Made by a program: the position numbers and the translations under genes
Shown here: positions 1-8,600 of the stretch, piece by piece
How the letters are laid out: every line of letters starts with the position of its first letter
Numbering within the stretch: position 1 is the stretch's first letter
Notes under the pieces: generated by a model
The model's database searches: none
Seen by the model: the letters and a program-made list of their open reading frames with translations, nothing else
Told to the model about the DNA's origin: nothing
DNA from: Sphingomonas zeae
Lineage (GTDB): Bacteria > Pseudomonadota > Alphaproteobacteria > Sphingomonadales > Sphingomonadaceae
Direction of reading: 5' to 3'
NCBI RefSeq assembly: GCF_014197135.1
Contig: NZ_JACIFA010000007.1
Location: forward strand, 124,001 to 188,000
DNA: 64,000 nucleotides

Positions 1-535
1 CCATGACCAGCCCGGCCGCCATCAGGATGTGCAGCAGGCTGGGCCGATAGCGCGCGGCGAGTTCTTGAAACGCCTCGCCGAACAGATAACCGATGCCGGT
101 GAAGATCGCTGCCCAGCACACGGCGGATGCCGCATTGACCGCGACGAACAGCCGGGTCGACACATGGCTGGTGCCCAGCGCCACCGGGCTGATCGTGCGC
201 AGGCCGTAAAGGAAGCGGAAGGCGAAGATGAAGCCGACCGGATAACGCTCCATCATCTTGGTCACGCGGGCAAAGACGCGCCGCTTGCGCAAGCTTCGCA
301 CCCAGCGCCCGTCCCGCGCACGGCGGCCGATGGTGAAGAAGATCTGGTCCGCCAGGAACGACCCGATCGCCGCCGCGATGAAGGCGGCGGGCCAGGCGAC
401 CAGACCCTGATGCGCCAATATGCCGCCCGTGACGACCGCCGTCTCACCCTCCAGCCCGGCGCCGAGCGCGATGGCCGCGACGCCGTAGCGCGCGACGATC
501 GCCTCTATGCTCAGGATTCGACTCCCAGCTGCCAC
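1..535 (-). CDS. DedA family membrane protein, partial (C-terminus cut by window edge)
   Basis: The reverse strand encodes a DedA/SNARE-associated type protein. Visible motifs are LGAGLEGETA near the start, a hydrophobic helix, FLADQIFFTIGRRA, and the family signature FAFRFLYGLRTISPVALG. DedA proteins are inner-membrane proteins linked to undecaprenyl-phosphate or lipid flipping. The 3' end lies beyond base 1. The start is uncertain. A GTG is at 535, but a better-spaced GGGAG precedes a CTG at 514 that overlaps the stop codon of the upstream peptidase gene and would give an N-terminus of MSIEAIVARYG. The gene directly follows ptrB and is probably co-transcribed with it. Confidence 0.82.
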   Translation of the reverse strand, partial: MAAGSRILSIEAIVARYGVAAIALGAGLEGETAVVTGGILAHQGLVAWPAAFIAAAIGSFLADQIFFTIGRRARDGRWVRSLRKRRVFARVTKMMERYPVGFIFAFRFLYGLRTISPVALGTSHVSTRLFVAVNAASAVCWAAIFTGIGYLFGEAFQELAARYRPSLLHILMAAGLVM

Positions 536-2580
536 AGGATGAAGGCGTGCTCCTCCGCACCCTCACGCAGGGACTCGAACCGGCCCGACTTGCCGCCATG
601 CCCGGCGCCCATATTGGTCTTGAGCAGCAGCAAATTGTTATCGGTCTTGGTCGCGCGCAACTTGGCGGCCCATTTGGCGGGCTCCCAATAGGTGACGCGC
701 GGATCGTTCAGCCCGCCCGAGATGAACATCGGCGGATAGGGCTGCGCCCGGACATTGTCATAGGGGCTGTAGCTGCGGATCAGCTCGAACGCCGCCTTGT
801 CCTCGATCGGATTGCCCCATTCGGGCCATTCGCCCGGCGTCAGCGGCAGCTCGGCGTCCATCATCGTGTTGAGCACGTCGACGAACGGCACATCGGCGAT
901 CACCGCACCCCACAGCTCGGGATCGGAATTGACCACCGCACCCATCAGCTCGCCACCCGCCGAACGGCCCGCGATGGCGATCTGGCCCGCCTTGGTCCAG
1001 CCGCCCTCGATCAGCCCCTTCGCCACGTCGACGAAGTCGTGGAAGGTGTTGGTCCGCTTTTCCAGCTTGCCGTCCAGATACCATTGCTGGCCCAGATCGT
1101 CGCCGCCGCGAATATGCGCGATGGCATAGGCGAAACCGCGATCAAGCAGGCTCATCCGGCCCGTCGAGAAGCCCGGCGGGATCGCATAACCGTATGCGCC
1201 ATAGGCGTAGAGGAACAGCTTGCCCGATCCGTCGCGCGGAAAATCCTTGGGGTAGACGATCGATACCGGCACCATAGTCCCGTCGCGCGCAGGAATCTTC
1301 AGGCGCTCGGTCCGGTATTTGTCCGCGTCATAGCCCGACGGGATTTCCTGCACCTTCAGCATGGTCAACCCGCCGGTCGCCACGTCATAGTCATAGACGG
1401 TGCCCGGCGTGACCATCGACTCATAGCCGAGCCGCAAGACCGACACGTCATATTCGGGATTGTCGCCCAGCCCCGCCGTATAGCTGGCCTCGGGAAACGC
1501 GATCCGCTGGGGCACGGTCGGCGTGTCATAGCGGTGGATGGCGATGCGGTCCAAGCCGTCCTCGCGCCCCTCGACCACGAAGAAGTCCTTATAACACTCC
1601 ACCCCGGTCATGTAGAAATGCGGGTCCGGCCCGATCAGTTCGTGCCAGTCGCCCGGCGCGTCGATCGACGCGGTGCACAGGCGGAACTGCGGGTCCACAT
1701 CATTGGTGTGGATGAACAGCGTGCCGTCATGCTCGTCCACGTCATACTCGCGCCCCTCCTTGCGGGGTGCGACCAGGATCGGCTCGGCAAAGACATTGTC
1801 AGCCGGGAGCAGCCGCACCTCGCTGGTGACATGATCGCCGGTCGCGATGACGATCCAGTTGCGCGCGGAGGTCTCGGCGACGGCGACGCGGTAGCCCTCG
1901 TCATCCTCGTGGAACAGCTCGACATCGTCGGCGACGGGCGTGCCCAGCCGGTGGAAGCGCGCATTGTCGGTCCGCCACTGGGCATTGGCCACGCCGTAGA
2001 GGAAACCGCTATCGTCCGCCGTCCAGACGATCTCCGACAACATGCCGGGAATCACCTCGGGCAGATGCTCAGCCGTCGTCAGGTCCTTGACCCGCACCTC
2101 GAACCGTTCCGAGCCATTGTCGTCGATCGCATAGGCCAGATAGCGGCCATTGTTGCTGATCGAAAACGCGCCCAGCCGGAAATATTCCTTGCCCTCGGCC
2201 AGCGCCGGCTCATCGAGCAGCAGCTCGTCGGGGCCGCCGGTCACCGGCTTGCGCCACCATTTGCGATACTGGCCGCCGGTCTCGAACCCGGTCCAGTAAA
2301 GCCAGTCGCCATCCTTTTGGGGCACGGAGGATTCGTCCTCCTTGATCCGGCCCTTCATCTCCTCATACAGCCGGTCGATCAGCTTCTGGCGCGGGGCCAT
2401 GACCGCCTCGAAATACGCATTCTCCGCCTCGACATAGGCCAGGACCTGGCTGTCGGTGACTTCGGGATAGGCGGGGTCCTTCAACCAGGCATAGGGATCT
2501 TCGATGGTGATGCCATGGGCCGTGAAGCTGTGGGCACGGGTTTGGGCAATGGGCGGCGTCGGCGCGGCGGGTTCGGTCAT
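511..2580 (-). CDS. ptrB: oligopeptidase B, S9 family serine peptidase
   Basis: This 689-residue protein has the layout of oligopeptidase B: an N-terminal beta-propeller gate (roughly 70-420) and a C-terminal alpha/beta hydrolase domain. The catalytic triad can be placed: Ser540 in GRSAGGELMG, Asp626 in GGLNDPRVTYW and His661 in GAGHGGKSGR. The enzyme cleaves short peptides after basic residues, usually in the cytoplasm, and no signal peptide is visible. I chose the ATG at 2580 (MTEPAAPTPP) because the longer reading adds ten atypical residues. Its stop overlaps the possible start of the downstream DedA gene. Confidence 0.93.
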   Translation of the reverse strand: MTEPAAPTPPIAQTRAHSFTAHGITIEDPYAWLKDPAYPEVTDSQVLAYVEAENAYFEAVMAPRQKLIDRLYEEMKGRIKEDESSVPQKDGDWLYWTGFETGGQYRKWWRKPVTGGPDELLLDEPALAEGKEYFRLGAFSISNNGRYLAYAIDDNGSERFEVRVKDLTTAEHLPEVIPGMLSEIVWTADDSGFLYGVANAQWRTDNARFHRLGTPVADDVELFHEDDEGYRVAVAETSARNWIVIATGDHVTSEVRLLPADNVFAEPILVAPRKEGREYDVDEHDGTLFIHTNDVDPQFRLCTASIDAPGDWHELIGPDPHFYMTGVECYKDFFVVEGREDGLDRIAIHRYDTPTVPQRIAFPEASYTAGLGDNPEYDVSVLRLGYESMVTPGTVYDYDVATGGLTMLKVQEIPSGYDADKYRTERLKIPARDGTMVPVSIVYPKDFPRDGSGKLFLYAYGAYGYAIPPGFSTGRMSLLDRGFAYAIAHIRGGDDLGQQWYLDGKLEKRTNTFHDFVDVAKGLIEGGWTKAGQIAIAGRSAGGELMGAVVNSDPELWGAVIADVPFVDVLNTMMDAELPLTPGEWPEWGNPIEDKAAFELIRSYSPYDNVRAQPYPPMFISGGLNDPRVTYWEPAKWAAKLRATKTDNNLLLLKTNMGAGHGGKSGRFESLREGAEEHAFILWQLGVES

Positions 2581-2761
2581 CGCCCGGATGTAGCCAGGCT
2601 TGCGTCCCACCGAAAGGGGTGGGGATTGCGCTATTTCCTTCAGAACCGTTCAGCCCCGGGCGTGCTGGGCCTAGGGTAGAGGAGCGGCGGCCGCGCGCGC
2701 CGCCGTCGAGCGGATGCGGTGCCGGACGTCCAAATTCTCCGGCTTTGTCTTGGGCCGAGAT

Positions 2762-2998
2762 CAGGCCATTGGGTTCTAGGGCGCTGATCACCGCGTCGGC
2801 GGCCGTGATGCAGGCCTTGATCGCGTTGCGGTTCTTCAGGTCGCTGACGACGATGTCGATCCACTCGAAAAAGACCGCGAGCTTTGCGGGGTCGCGGGTG
2901 TAAACCGACAAGGTTTAGCCGCGACCCAGAGCCTCTTCGATGATGCGGCGCCCGGTCGGGCCGGTACGTCCAAGCAGGCGATCTTCTTCGCATCCTCC
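2762..2998 (-). pseudogene. decayed NAD(P)-binding (NmrA-like) oxidoreductase fragment
   Basis: Three short pieces on the reverse strand line up with the N-terminal third of an NmrA-like NAD(P)-binding protein but lie in different frames. The first is KKIACL at about 2980-2998. The second is LLGRTGPTGRRIIEEALGRG, holding the GxxGxxG dinucleotide loop, followed by TAA. The third is SVYTRDPAKLAVFFEWIDIV continuing to ITAADAVISALEPNG. At least one frameshift and one stop interrupt it, and no C-terminal part follows. It lies just downstream of azoR and is probably the relic of a second reductase. The family match is by recognisable motif only. Confidence 0.68.
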
Positions 2999-3014
2999 TT
3001 TCGTTGCCCGTACT

Positions 3015-3632
3015 TCAGGCGGCCTTTTCCAGCACGGCGTGAAGGTAGGCTTCGGTGGCGGCGATCGCGGCTTGAGCCGCCTCGGGTCCGAAGACGGTGC
3101 CCTCCACCCGGACGATTTCAACGTCGCTCAGACCGATGAAGCCCAACAGGTGGCGCAGATAGCCGGTCTGGAAATCAAAGGCAGCCCATTCGCCTTGCGA
3201 AAAGACGCCGCCAGCGGCGGTAACCAAATAAACCTTCTTGCCGCTCAGCAGGCCGCGCGGGCCAGCCTCGTCGTAGCCGAAAGTGACGCCCGGCCAGGTG
3301 ATATGATCGAACCACGCCTTGAGCTGCGACGGCGGGCCGAAATTGATCATGCCCGAACCTAGGACGATGATGTCGGCGGCTTTCACCTCGTCAACCAGCG
3401 CCTGGGCCAGGCCGACTGCCTCGACTTGATCGGATGTGCGTGCCTCGGCTGCCGCGACCCGGCCGTCGATATAGGCCCGGGTGATATGCGGCGGCGGATT
3501 GGCGGCGAGATCGCGAGTAATCAGCGTTGCACCAGAACGTGCCTTGAGGCGCTCCGCGGTCTCGCTGGCAAAGCGGCTGGACAAGCTTGCGGTGCCGCGG
3601 GGGCTCGAGGTTACGAGCAGGATATTGGTCAT
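3015..3632 (-). CDS. azoR: FMN-dependent NADH:quinone/azo oxidoreductase
   Basis: This 205-residue flavodoxin-like protein starts [13 protein letters not shown] and carries [10 protein letters not shown] (FMN phosphate binding), [12 protein letters not shown] and [11 protein letters not shown], which are typical of AzoR. AzoR reduces quinones and azo compounds by two electrons using NADH and protects against electrophile stress. The ATG at 3632 is preferred over the track-length start 20 codons upstream because the flavodoxin strand begins directly after it. It is divergently transcribed from an HxlR regulator, and the shared intergenic region holds a striking inverted repeat, so it is the likely target of that regulator. 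Confidence 0.9.
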   Translation of the reverse strand: MTNILLVTSSPRGTASLSSRFASETAERLKARSGATLITRDLAANPPPHITRAYIDGRVAAAEARTSDQVEAVGLAQALVDEVKAADIIVLGSGMINFGPPSQLKAWFDHITWPGVTFGYDEAGPRGLLSGKKVYLVTAAGGVFSQGEWAAFDFQTGYLRHLLGFIGLSDVEIVRVEGTVFGPEAAQAAIAATEAYLHAVLEKAA

Positions 3633-3644
3633 GGTTGCTCCAAG

Positions 3645-3672
3645 GGTAACGAGGCGGTAACTAATTGTTACC
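3645..3672. promoter_or_regulatory. candidate HxlR operator (three GGTAAC half-sites)
   Basis: Three copies of GGTAAC occur at a constant 11-bp step: GGTAAC at 3645, GGTAAC at 3656, and its inverse GTTACC at 3667. They are separated by 5-nt spacers. The last two form a perfect palindrome. The block lies between the divergent azoR and HxlR genes, where a repressor would control both. Assignment to HxlR is inferred from position and symmetry. Confidence 0.62.
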
Positions 3673-3718
3673 GACGCTATTAAAGTGACCATTCAGCCCC
3701 TCGCAAGAAGGCACTCTC

Positions 3719-4096
3719 ATGACACTTGGTGACATGGATTTTCCTACCCCCGGCCCCGGACACGACTGCCGCATGGTGCGGGAGATCCTGGATCTCGTCG
3801 GGGACAAGTGGAGCCTCTACATCATCGCGTCGCTCAAGGACGGGCCGGTGCGCTTCAACGAACTACGTCGTCGTATCGATGGCATCTCGCAGCGCATGCT
3901 GACGATCACGCTGCGGGGACTCGAACGCAATGGACTGGTGAGCCGGACCTTGTTTCCCACAATCCCGCCGCGGGTAGAGTATGAGTTGACGGATGTCGGG
4001 CGGTCATTGCTCGAACCGGTCATGGCGCTCACCCTTTGGGCAAATGCCAATCAGCTCAATATCCAGCACGCTCGCGCCCGATATGATGCGAGCTGA
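3719..4096 (+). CDS. HxlR family transcriptional regulator
   Basis: This 125-residue protein has a single HxlR winged-helix domain: MVREILDLVGDKWSLYIIASL, then FNELRRRIDGISQRMLTITL as the recognition region, then VEYELTDVGRSL. Cys17 in GHDCRMV sits where thiol-sensing HxlR proteins such as YodB keep their redox-active cysteine, which fits control of a quinone reductase. It is divergent from azoR across an 86-bp region with matching half-sites. It probably represses azoR and itself until an electrophile modifies the cysteine; this is inference from family and arrangement. Confidence 0.9.
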   Translation: MTLGDMDFPTPGPGHDCRMVREILDLVGDKWSLYIIASLKDGPVRFNELRRRIDGISQRMLTITLRGLERNGLVSRTLFPTIPPRVEYELTDVGRSLLEPVMALTLWANANQLNIQHARARYDAS

Positions 4097-4149
4097 GCCA
4101 CGACCGGTATTGGGAAGGGAACCATCGCCACCATGAGCTCGAACGGCAG

Positions 4150-4240
4150 GGATACCATAGGTAGCGGAAAGGATGGTGTTGGCCTCATCACGGGTGAAGT
4201 CCCGTTCCCGCAGCTTGGCCTTACGAGGCACCCGAACAGC
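4150..4240 (-). pseudogene. tyrosine recombinase/integrase fragment
   Basis: The reverse strand encodes PRKAKLRERDFTRDEANTIL followed by SATY. This resembles the core-binding region just before the catalytic domain of alphaproteobacterial tyrosine integrases (a positively charged stretch, then FT..EA..IL.A). Nothing upstream or downstream continues the domain, so it is a small fragment. It abuts a transposase remnant and lies 300 bp from tRNA-Thr, a usual integrase target. The recognition rests on about 25 residues. Confidence 0.42.
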
Positions 4241-4456
4241 AACGGTCAAGGAAGCGACCGTCAAACGCTTCCACTATGAGAGCCACGACCAGCTCCGGAC
4301 GCACCTCGCTGACTTCATGGCCGCCTACAACTTCGCCCGCAGGCTCAAGACCCTCAGCGGTCTCACCCCCTACGAATACATCGCCAAGATCTGGACTCAC
4401 AGCCAGACCGGTTCATCATCGATCCGATCCACCAGAGGCCGGGACTGAACACCTAA
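4236..4456 (+). pseudogene. IS481-type transposase, C-terminal remnant with frameshift
   Basis: The forward strand encodes TVKEATVKRFHYESHDQLR and onward to LKTLSGLTPYEYIAKIWT, the end of an IS481-family DDE transposase. After IWTHSQ the open frame goes out of phase. The expected ending PDRFIIDPIHQRPGLNT and its TAA are found intact one frame over, ending at 4456. So the gene is 5'-truncated and also carries a late frameshift. No terminal inverted repeats or target duplication can be recognised around it. Confidence 0.78.
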
Positions 4457-4513
4457 TGAAATTGCTGTGAGGGAACGGGCAGGGCAGCGCTCCGCCAACG
4501 GGGAGGGCTAAAT

Positions 4514-4542
4514 CTCTATAAAAACAGATTTTTTATGGAGAG
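4514..4542 (-). terminator. possible terminator after tRNA-Thr
   Basis: Just 3' of the tRNA on the reverse strand an AT-rich hairpin can form, pairing CTCT with AGAG and ATAAAAA with TTTTTAT around a short loop, with a 2-nt bulge and a T-run in the 3' arm. Its position fits a tRNA terminator, but the stem is weak. Confidence 0.4.
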
Positions 4543-4545
4543 AGA

Positions 4546-4621
4546 TGGTGCCGCTTACAGGACTCGAACCTGTGACCCCCGCATTACGAATGCGATGCTC
4601 TACCAGCTGAGCTAAAGCGGC
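4546..4621 (-). tRNA. tRNA-Thr (anticodon CGT)
   Basis: Reading the reverse strand, a full cloverleaf is visible: acceptor GCCGCTT pairing with AAGCGGC, D-arm GCTCAGCTGGTAGAGC, anticodon loop TTCGTAA with anticodon CGT, T-arm with GGTTCGAGTCC, and an encoded CCA end. The anticodon reads ACG threonine codons. Integrase and transposase relics lie immediately on its 3' side, which suggests that it once served as an attachment site. Confidence 0.96.
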
Positions 4622-4751
4622 CCGTATCGTGAACCGGCTGGTGTCCGGTCAGGTGGGCGCGCTTAACAGTTCGGGTGGGGGCTGGCAAGCGGCTTATGAA
4701 CGGGTCAGGCGATCTTTACGGGTGATTAACTATGTCCGGGCATGACAGGGC

Positions 4752-5600
4752 ATGGCCAGGAAGACCGTCATGAACCGCGAACCCCAGCATCCGCCCCCCC
4801 TTCCCCCGGAGCATCCAGCGGGTGAGCGATCCGCCGAGCACGGACGCCCCGGGGCAGCGGAGGATGCGCTGTTGCGGCTGGGCGGGGTGGAGCGGCGGCT
4901 CCATGCGCGCGCCTATCACCATTGGGTCTCGCTATCGGGGGCGGCGCGGTTTCCCTCGATCCGGGCGCTGGACACCGAGGCGATCGGGGATTTCGCGGCC
5001 AATTCGGTGCTGTTGGATTTTCGGGGCGACCGGATCGATCCCGCGATCGCCTATCTTGGTCAGGCGCTGCGGGACGAGTGCGGCACGGTGGCGCGGCCGA
5101 CGCGGATCGGGGAGTTGCCCGAGGCGTCGCTGCTGGGGCGGCTGACTCGGCATTTCGACCATGTGCTGGCCGATCAGGTGCCGACCGGGTTCGAGGCGGA
5201 GTTCGTCAACGCGCGCGGACGGATGACGCTGTATCGCGGCATCCTGCTGCCCTATTCGTCCGACGGGCTGATGATCGACTTCATCCACGGTGTCCTGAGC
5301 TGGAAGGAACTGGCCGATCCGCTGTTACAGGCGTCGCTCGATTCGGAACTGATCGATTCGGCCGCAGTGGCCACTCAGGTGCCGCCGCCCGGCTCCGCCG
5401 CTGCCCTGTGGAATCAGCCGGACTTCGAAAGCGACGCAGCCCCAGAGGCTATCGCTCACATCGCCTGGCCCACCCATGCGCGGCCGGGTACGCCGATCGT
5501 GTTGGTCGGGCGCGTGGCCGAAGATGGTAGCGTTGCCATCACCGGATCGGTGGTCGGCGATGCACGATTGGCCGACAGGGTATTGCGCACTTCGCAATGA
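4752..5600 (+). CDS. PAS domain (PAS_5-like) protein
   Basis: This 282-residue protein starts at 4752 or at the second methionine (4770). After a proline-rich, disordered-looking first 40 residues it has one globular region (about 50-200), including HHWVSLSGAARFPSIRALD and FEAEFVNARGRMTLYRGILL. This resembles the alphaproteobacterial PAS_5 family, in which a short helix and a Pro-Ser segment precede a PAS fold. The tail (about 205-282) is Ala/Pro-rich and has no known domain. No histidine kinase or GGDEF output is attached, so its role is unknown. It precedes the glutamate dehydrogenase gene by 80 bp in the same direction. Confidence 0.72.
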   Translation: MARKTVMNREPQHPPPLPPEHPAGERSAEHGRPGAAEDALLRLGGVERRLHARAYHHWVSLSGAARFPSIRALDTEAIGDFAANSVLLDFRGDRIDPAIAYLGQALRDECGTVARPTRIGELPEASLLGRLTRHFDHVLADQVPTGFEAEFVNARGRMTLYRGILLPYSSDGLMIDFIHGVLSWKELADPLLQASLDSELIDSAAVATQVPPPGSAAALWNQPDFESDAAPEAIAHIAWPTHARPGTPIVLVGRVAEDGSVAITGSVVGDARLADRVLRTSQ

Positions 5601-5680
5601 AAATTGCGCTGCGGCGCAACATCTTTTCTCGCGCCGCAGAGGGTTGAGCGGCGCGAAAGCCCGGCCTAGGACTTGCCGCT

Positions 5681-8600
5681 ATGGCACCGAATATGTCGCA
5701 TCCGATGGCCGACGCGATTGCCGCGCGGCTGACCCAGGGCGCCCTTCCGGCGGAGTTGCAGGGGTTCGGCCCCGCGGAGGTGGCTGCGGCAGCGGCCTTC
5801 GTTGCGGGGGTGGCCCAGCAGCGCGCGCTGGGCGAGCCGTCGATCGCGCTGGAGCCGATGTCGGGCGACGACACGCACCGCCGGATGCGCCTGGCCATCG
5901 TCAATGACGACATGCCCTTCCTGGTCGATTCGATCGCGGCAATGGTCGGCGCAGACGGCATCGCGATTGACCGCGTCATCCACCCCGTCCTGCCCGTCAC
6001 CCGCGATGCCGAGGGACAGCTTCAGGCGATCGGCGCGAGCGGAAAGTCCGAATCCTTCATCTATCTGGAAATGGAACGCGCCGATGCGCGCGACCGGCGC
6101 GGCCTGATCGACGATCTGCGTGCAGTCTTGGCCGATGTGCGCGCCGCCGTGGTCGACTGGTCGGGGTTGCAGGACGCGCTGGCCGCCGACGCCACTACGC
6201 TGGGCGAGAAGAATGGCGAGGGTGCGGCGCTCCTTTTGTGGTTCCTGAACGGCAAGCTGACGCTGCTCGGCCATGAGAAATGGTTCGAGGATGGCCGCGC
6301 CGCGCCCGCGTTGGGCATTGCGCGCACGCCGCACAAGGTGCCGCTGCTCGCCGATATCTCGCGCCAGCGCGCGCTCGACTATTTTGTCGAGGGCGGTGCC
6401 GCGCCGCTCTTGCTCAAGTCCAACGCGATCTCGACCGTCCATCGCTCGGTGCCGCTCGACCTGGTGCTGGTGCCCGTGATCGAGCAGGGCCGCGTCGTCG
6501 GCCTGTCGATCCATGCGGGGCTGTGGACCAGCGCCGCGCTCGCCAGCCCGCCGCATGAGGTGCCGGTGCTGCGCACGCGGCTCGCCGCGCTGCAGGCCAA
6601 GTTCGGATTCGATCCGCGCGGCCATACCGGCAAGGCGCTGACCCATGCGCTGACCGCGCTACCGCATGATCTGGTGACGGCTTTCCCGGCCGAGGCGCTG
6701 GAGCAGCTGGCGCTGACCGCCATGTCGCTGGCCGATCGTCCGCGCCCCGAGCTGGTGCTGATCCGATCGGTGTTGCAGCGGCATCTCTTCGCCTTTGTCT
6801 GGCTGCCGCGCGATGAGCTGACCACCGCGCGTCGCGTCGCGATCGGCGACATGCTGGGCGAGGCCGCTAATGGCTCGCTGCTCAACTGGTCGATCGCGCT
6901 GGAGGACGGCGTCGTCGCGCTGATCCGCTATACGATCGACCTGCGGCAGGACGGCCGCCTGCCCGATACGGCGGCGCTGTCCGAGCGGCTGCGCAAGATG
7001 GTGCGCGGCTGGATGCCCGATGTCGAGGCGGCGCTGGCCGAGCAGGTGCCCGCGCCCCGTGCGGCGCGCCTTGCGCTGCGCTGGGCCAATGGCTTCCCGA
7101 CCAATTACCGCAATGTCAGCGATGCGGCCGAAGCCGCCGCCGACATTCTGCGCCTGTCCGCGCTGGAGGACGAGAATAGCCGTTCGGTCCGCCTGTTCCC
7201 GGTGCAGGCAGGGCAGGACCGCCAGCTGAAGATCTACAAGCTGAACGGCGCGTTGCCCTTGTCGGATGCGGTGCCGGTGCTGGAGAATTTCGGCTTTCGC
7301 GTGATCGGCGAGTTGCCGACGCGGCTGCGCGACGATGCCGATCCCTTCGTCCACGACTTCATCGTCGAGACCGAGGCGACGACCGAGCCCAAGGGCGCAG
7401 CGGTGCTGGAGGGCGCGATCGCGGCCGTGCTGGAGGGCGCGGCGGAGAATGACGCGTTCAACCGCCTGATCGTCGATGTTGGGCTCAGCCCGCAGGCGGT
7501 GGTGCTGTTCCGCGCCTGGTTCCGCTATCTGCGCCAGGCGGGGCTGCCTTATGGCCTGACCACCGTGGTCGACGCGCTGCGCCGGGCGCCCAAGCTGGCG
7601 ACCGCGCTGATCGAGCGGTTCACCGCCGCGCATGACCCGAAGGCGAAGGGCGATATCGCCGCCGCCGATGCGGCCATCGCGGCGGGGCTGGATGCCGTGT
7701 CGGCGATCGACGACGACCGTATCCTGCGCAGCTTCCGCGACATGATCGCGGCGACCCTGCGCACCAACGCCTTTGCCGAGGCGGGCAAGGAGGCGCTGGC
7801 GTTCAAGCTGGACAGCCACAAAATTCCGGGGCTCCCCGCACCGCTGCCGTGGCGCGAGGTCTGGGTCTATTCCCCCCGCGTCGAGGGTATTCACCTGCGC
7901 GCCGGACCCGTCGCGCGGGGCGGTCTGCGCTGGTCGGATCGTCGCGATGACTTCCGCACCGAAATCCTGGGCCTGATGAAGGCGCAGCGGGTGAAGAACG
8001 CGGTCATCGTGCCGACCGGCGCGAAGGGTGGTTTCTACCCGAAGCAGCTGCCCTCGCCCGTCACCGACCGTGACGGCTGGGCCGCCGAGGGCAAGGAAAG
8101 CTACCGCGTGTTCATCCGCGCTTTGCTGTCGATCACCGACAATATCGTCGAGGGTGCGGTGGTGCACCCGGACGGCGTGCGGGTGCTGGACGGCGAGGAC
8201 CCCTATTTCGTGGTCGCCGCCGATAAGGGCACCGCGACCTTTTCCGACGTGGCCAATGCGCTGGCGCTGGAGCGCGGCTTCTGGCTGGGCGACGCCTTCG
8301 CCTCCGGGGGCAGCCAGGGTTACGACCACAAGGCGATGGGCATCACCGCCAAGGGTGCCTGGGTGTCGGTGCAGCGCCACTTCGCCGAGCGCGGTGTGGA
8401 CGTGCAGACGCAGTCCATCCGCGTCGTCGGCTGTGGCGACATGTCGGGCGACGTGTTCGGCAACGGGATGCTGTTGTCCAAGGCGATCAAGCTGGTCGCG
8501 GCGTTCGACCATCGCCACATCTTCTTGGACCCCAATCCCGATCCCGCGACCAGCTGGGATGAGCGCGCGCGCATGTTCGCGCTCCCCCGGTCGAGCTGGG

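Noticed and set aside
547..2679. 710-codon open frame on the forward strand opposite the peptidase gene
   Set aside because: It is an antisense shadow of ptrB. The protein has no recognisable motifs, whereas the reverse strand has an intact S9 catalytic triad.
4661..4688. TTGCCA and TTAAGC as promoter of tRNA-Thr
   Set aside because: The spacing (16 bp) is possible, but the -10 box is poor and lies 40 bp before the tRNA, so support is too weak to list.
6659..8518. Long reverse-strand frame opposite glutamate dehydrogenase
   Set aside because: It is an antisense shadow caused by GC-rich codon bias. It is rich in Arg/Gln/His without domains and lies entirely inside a well-supported gene.
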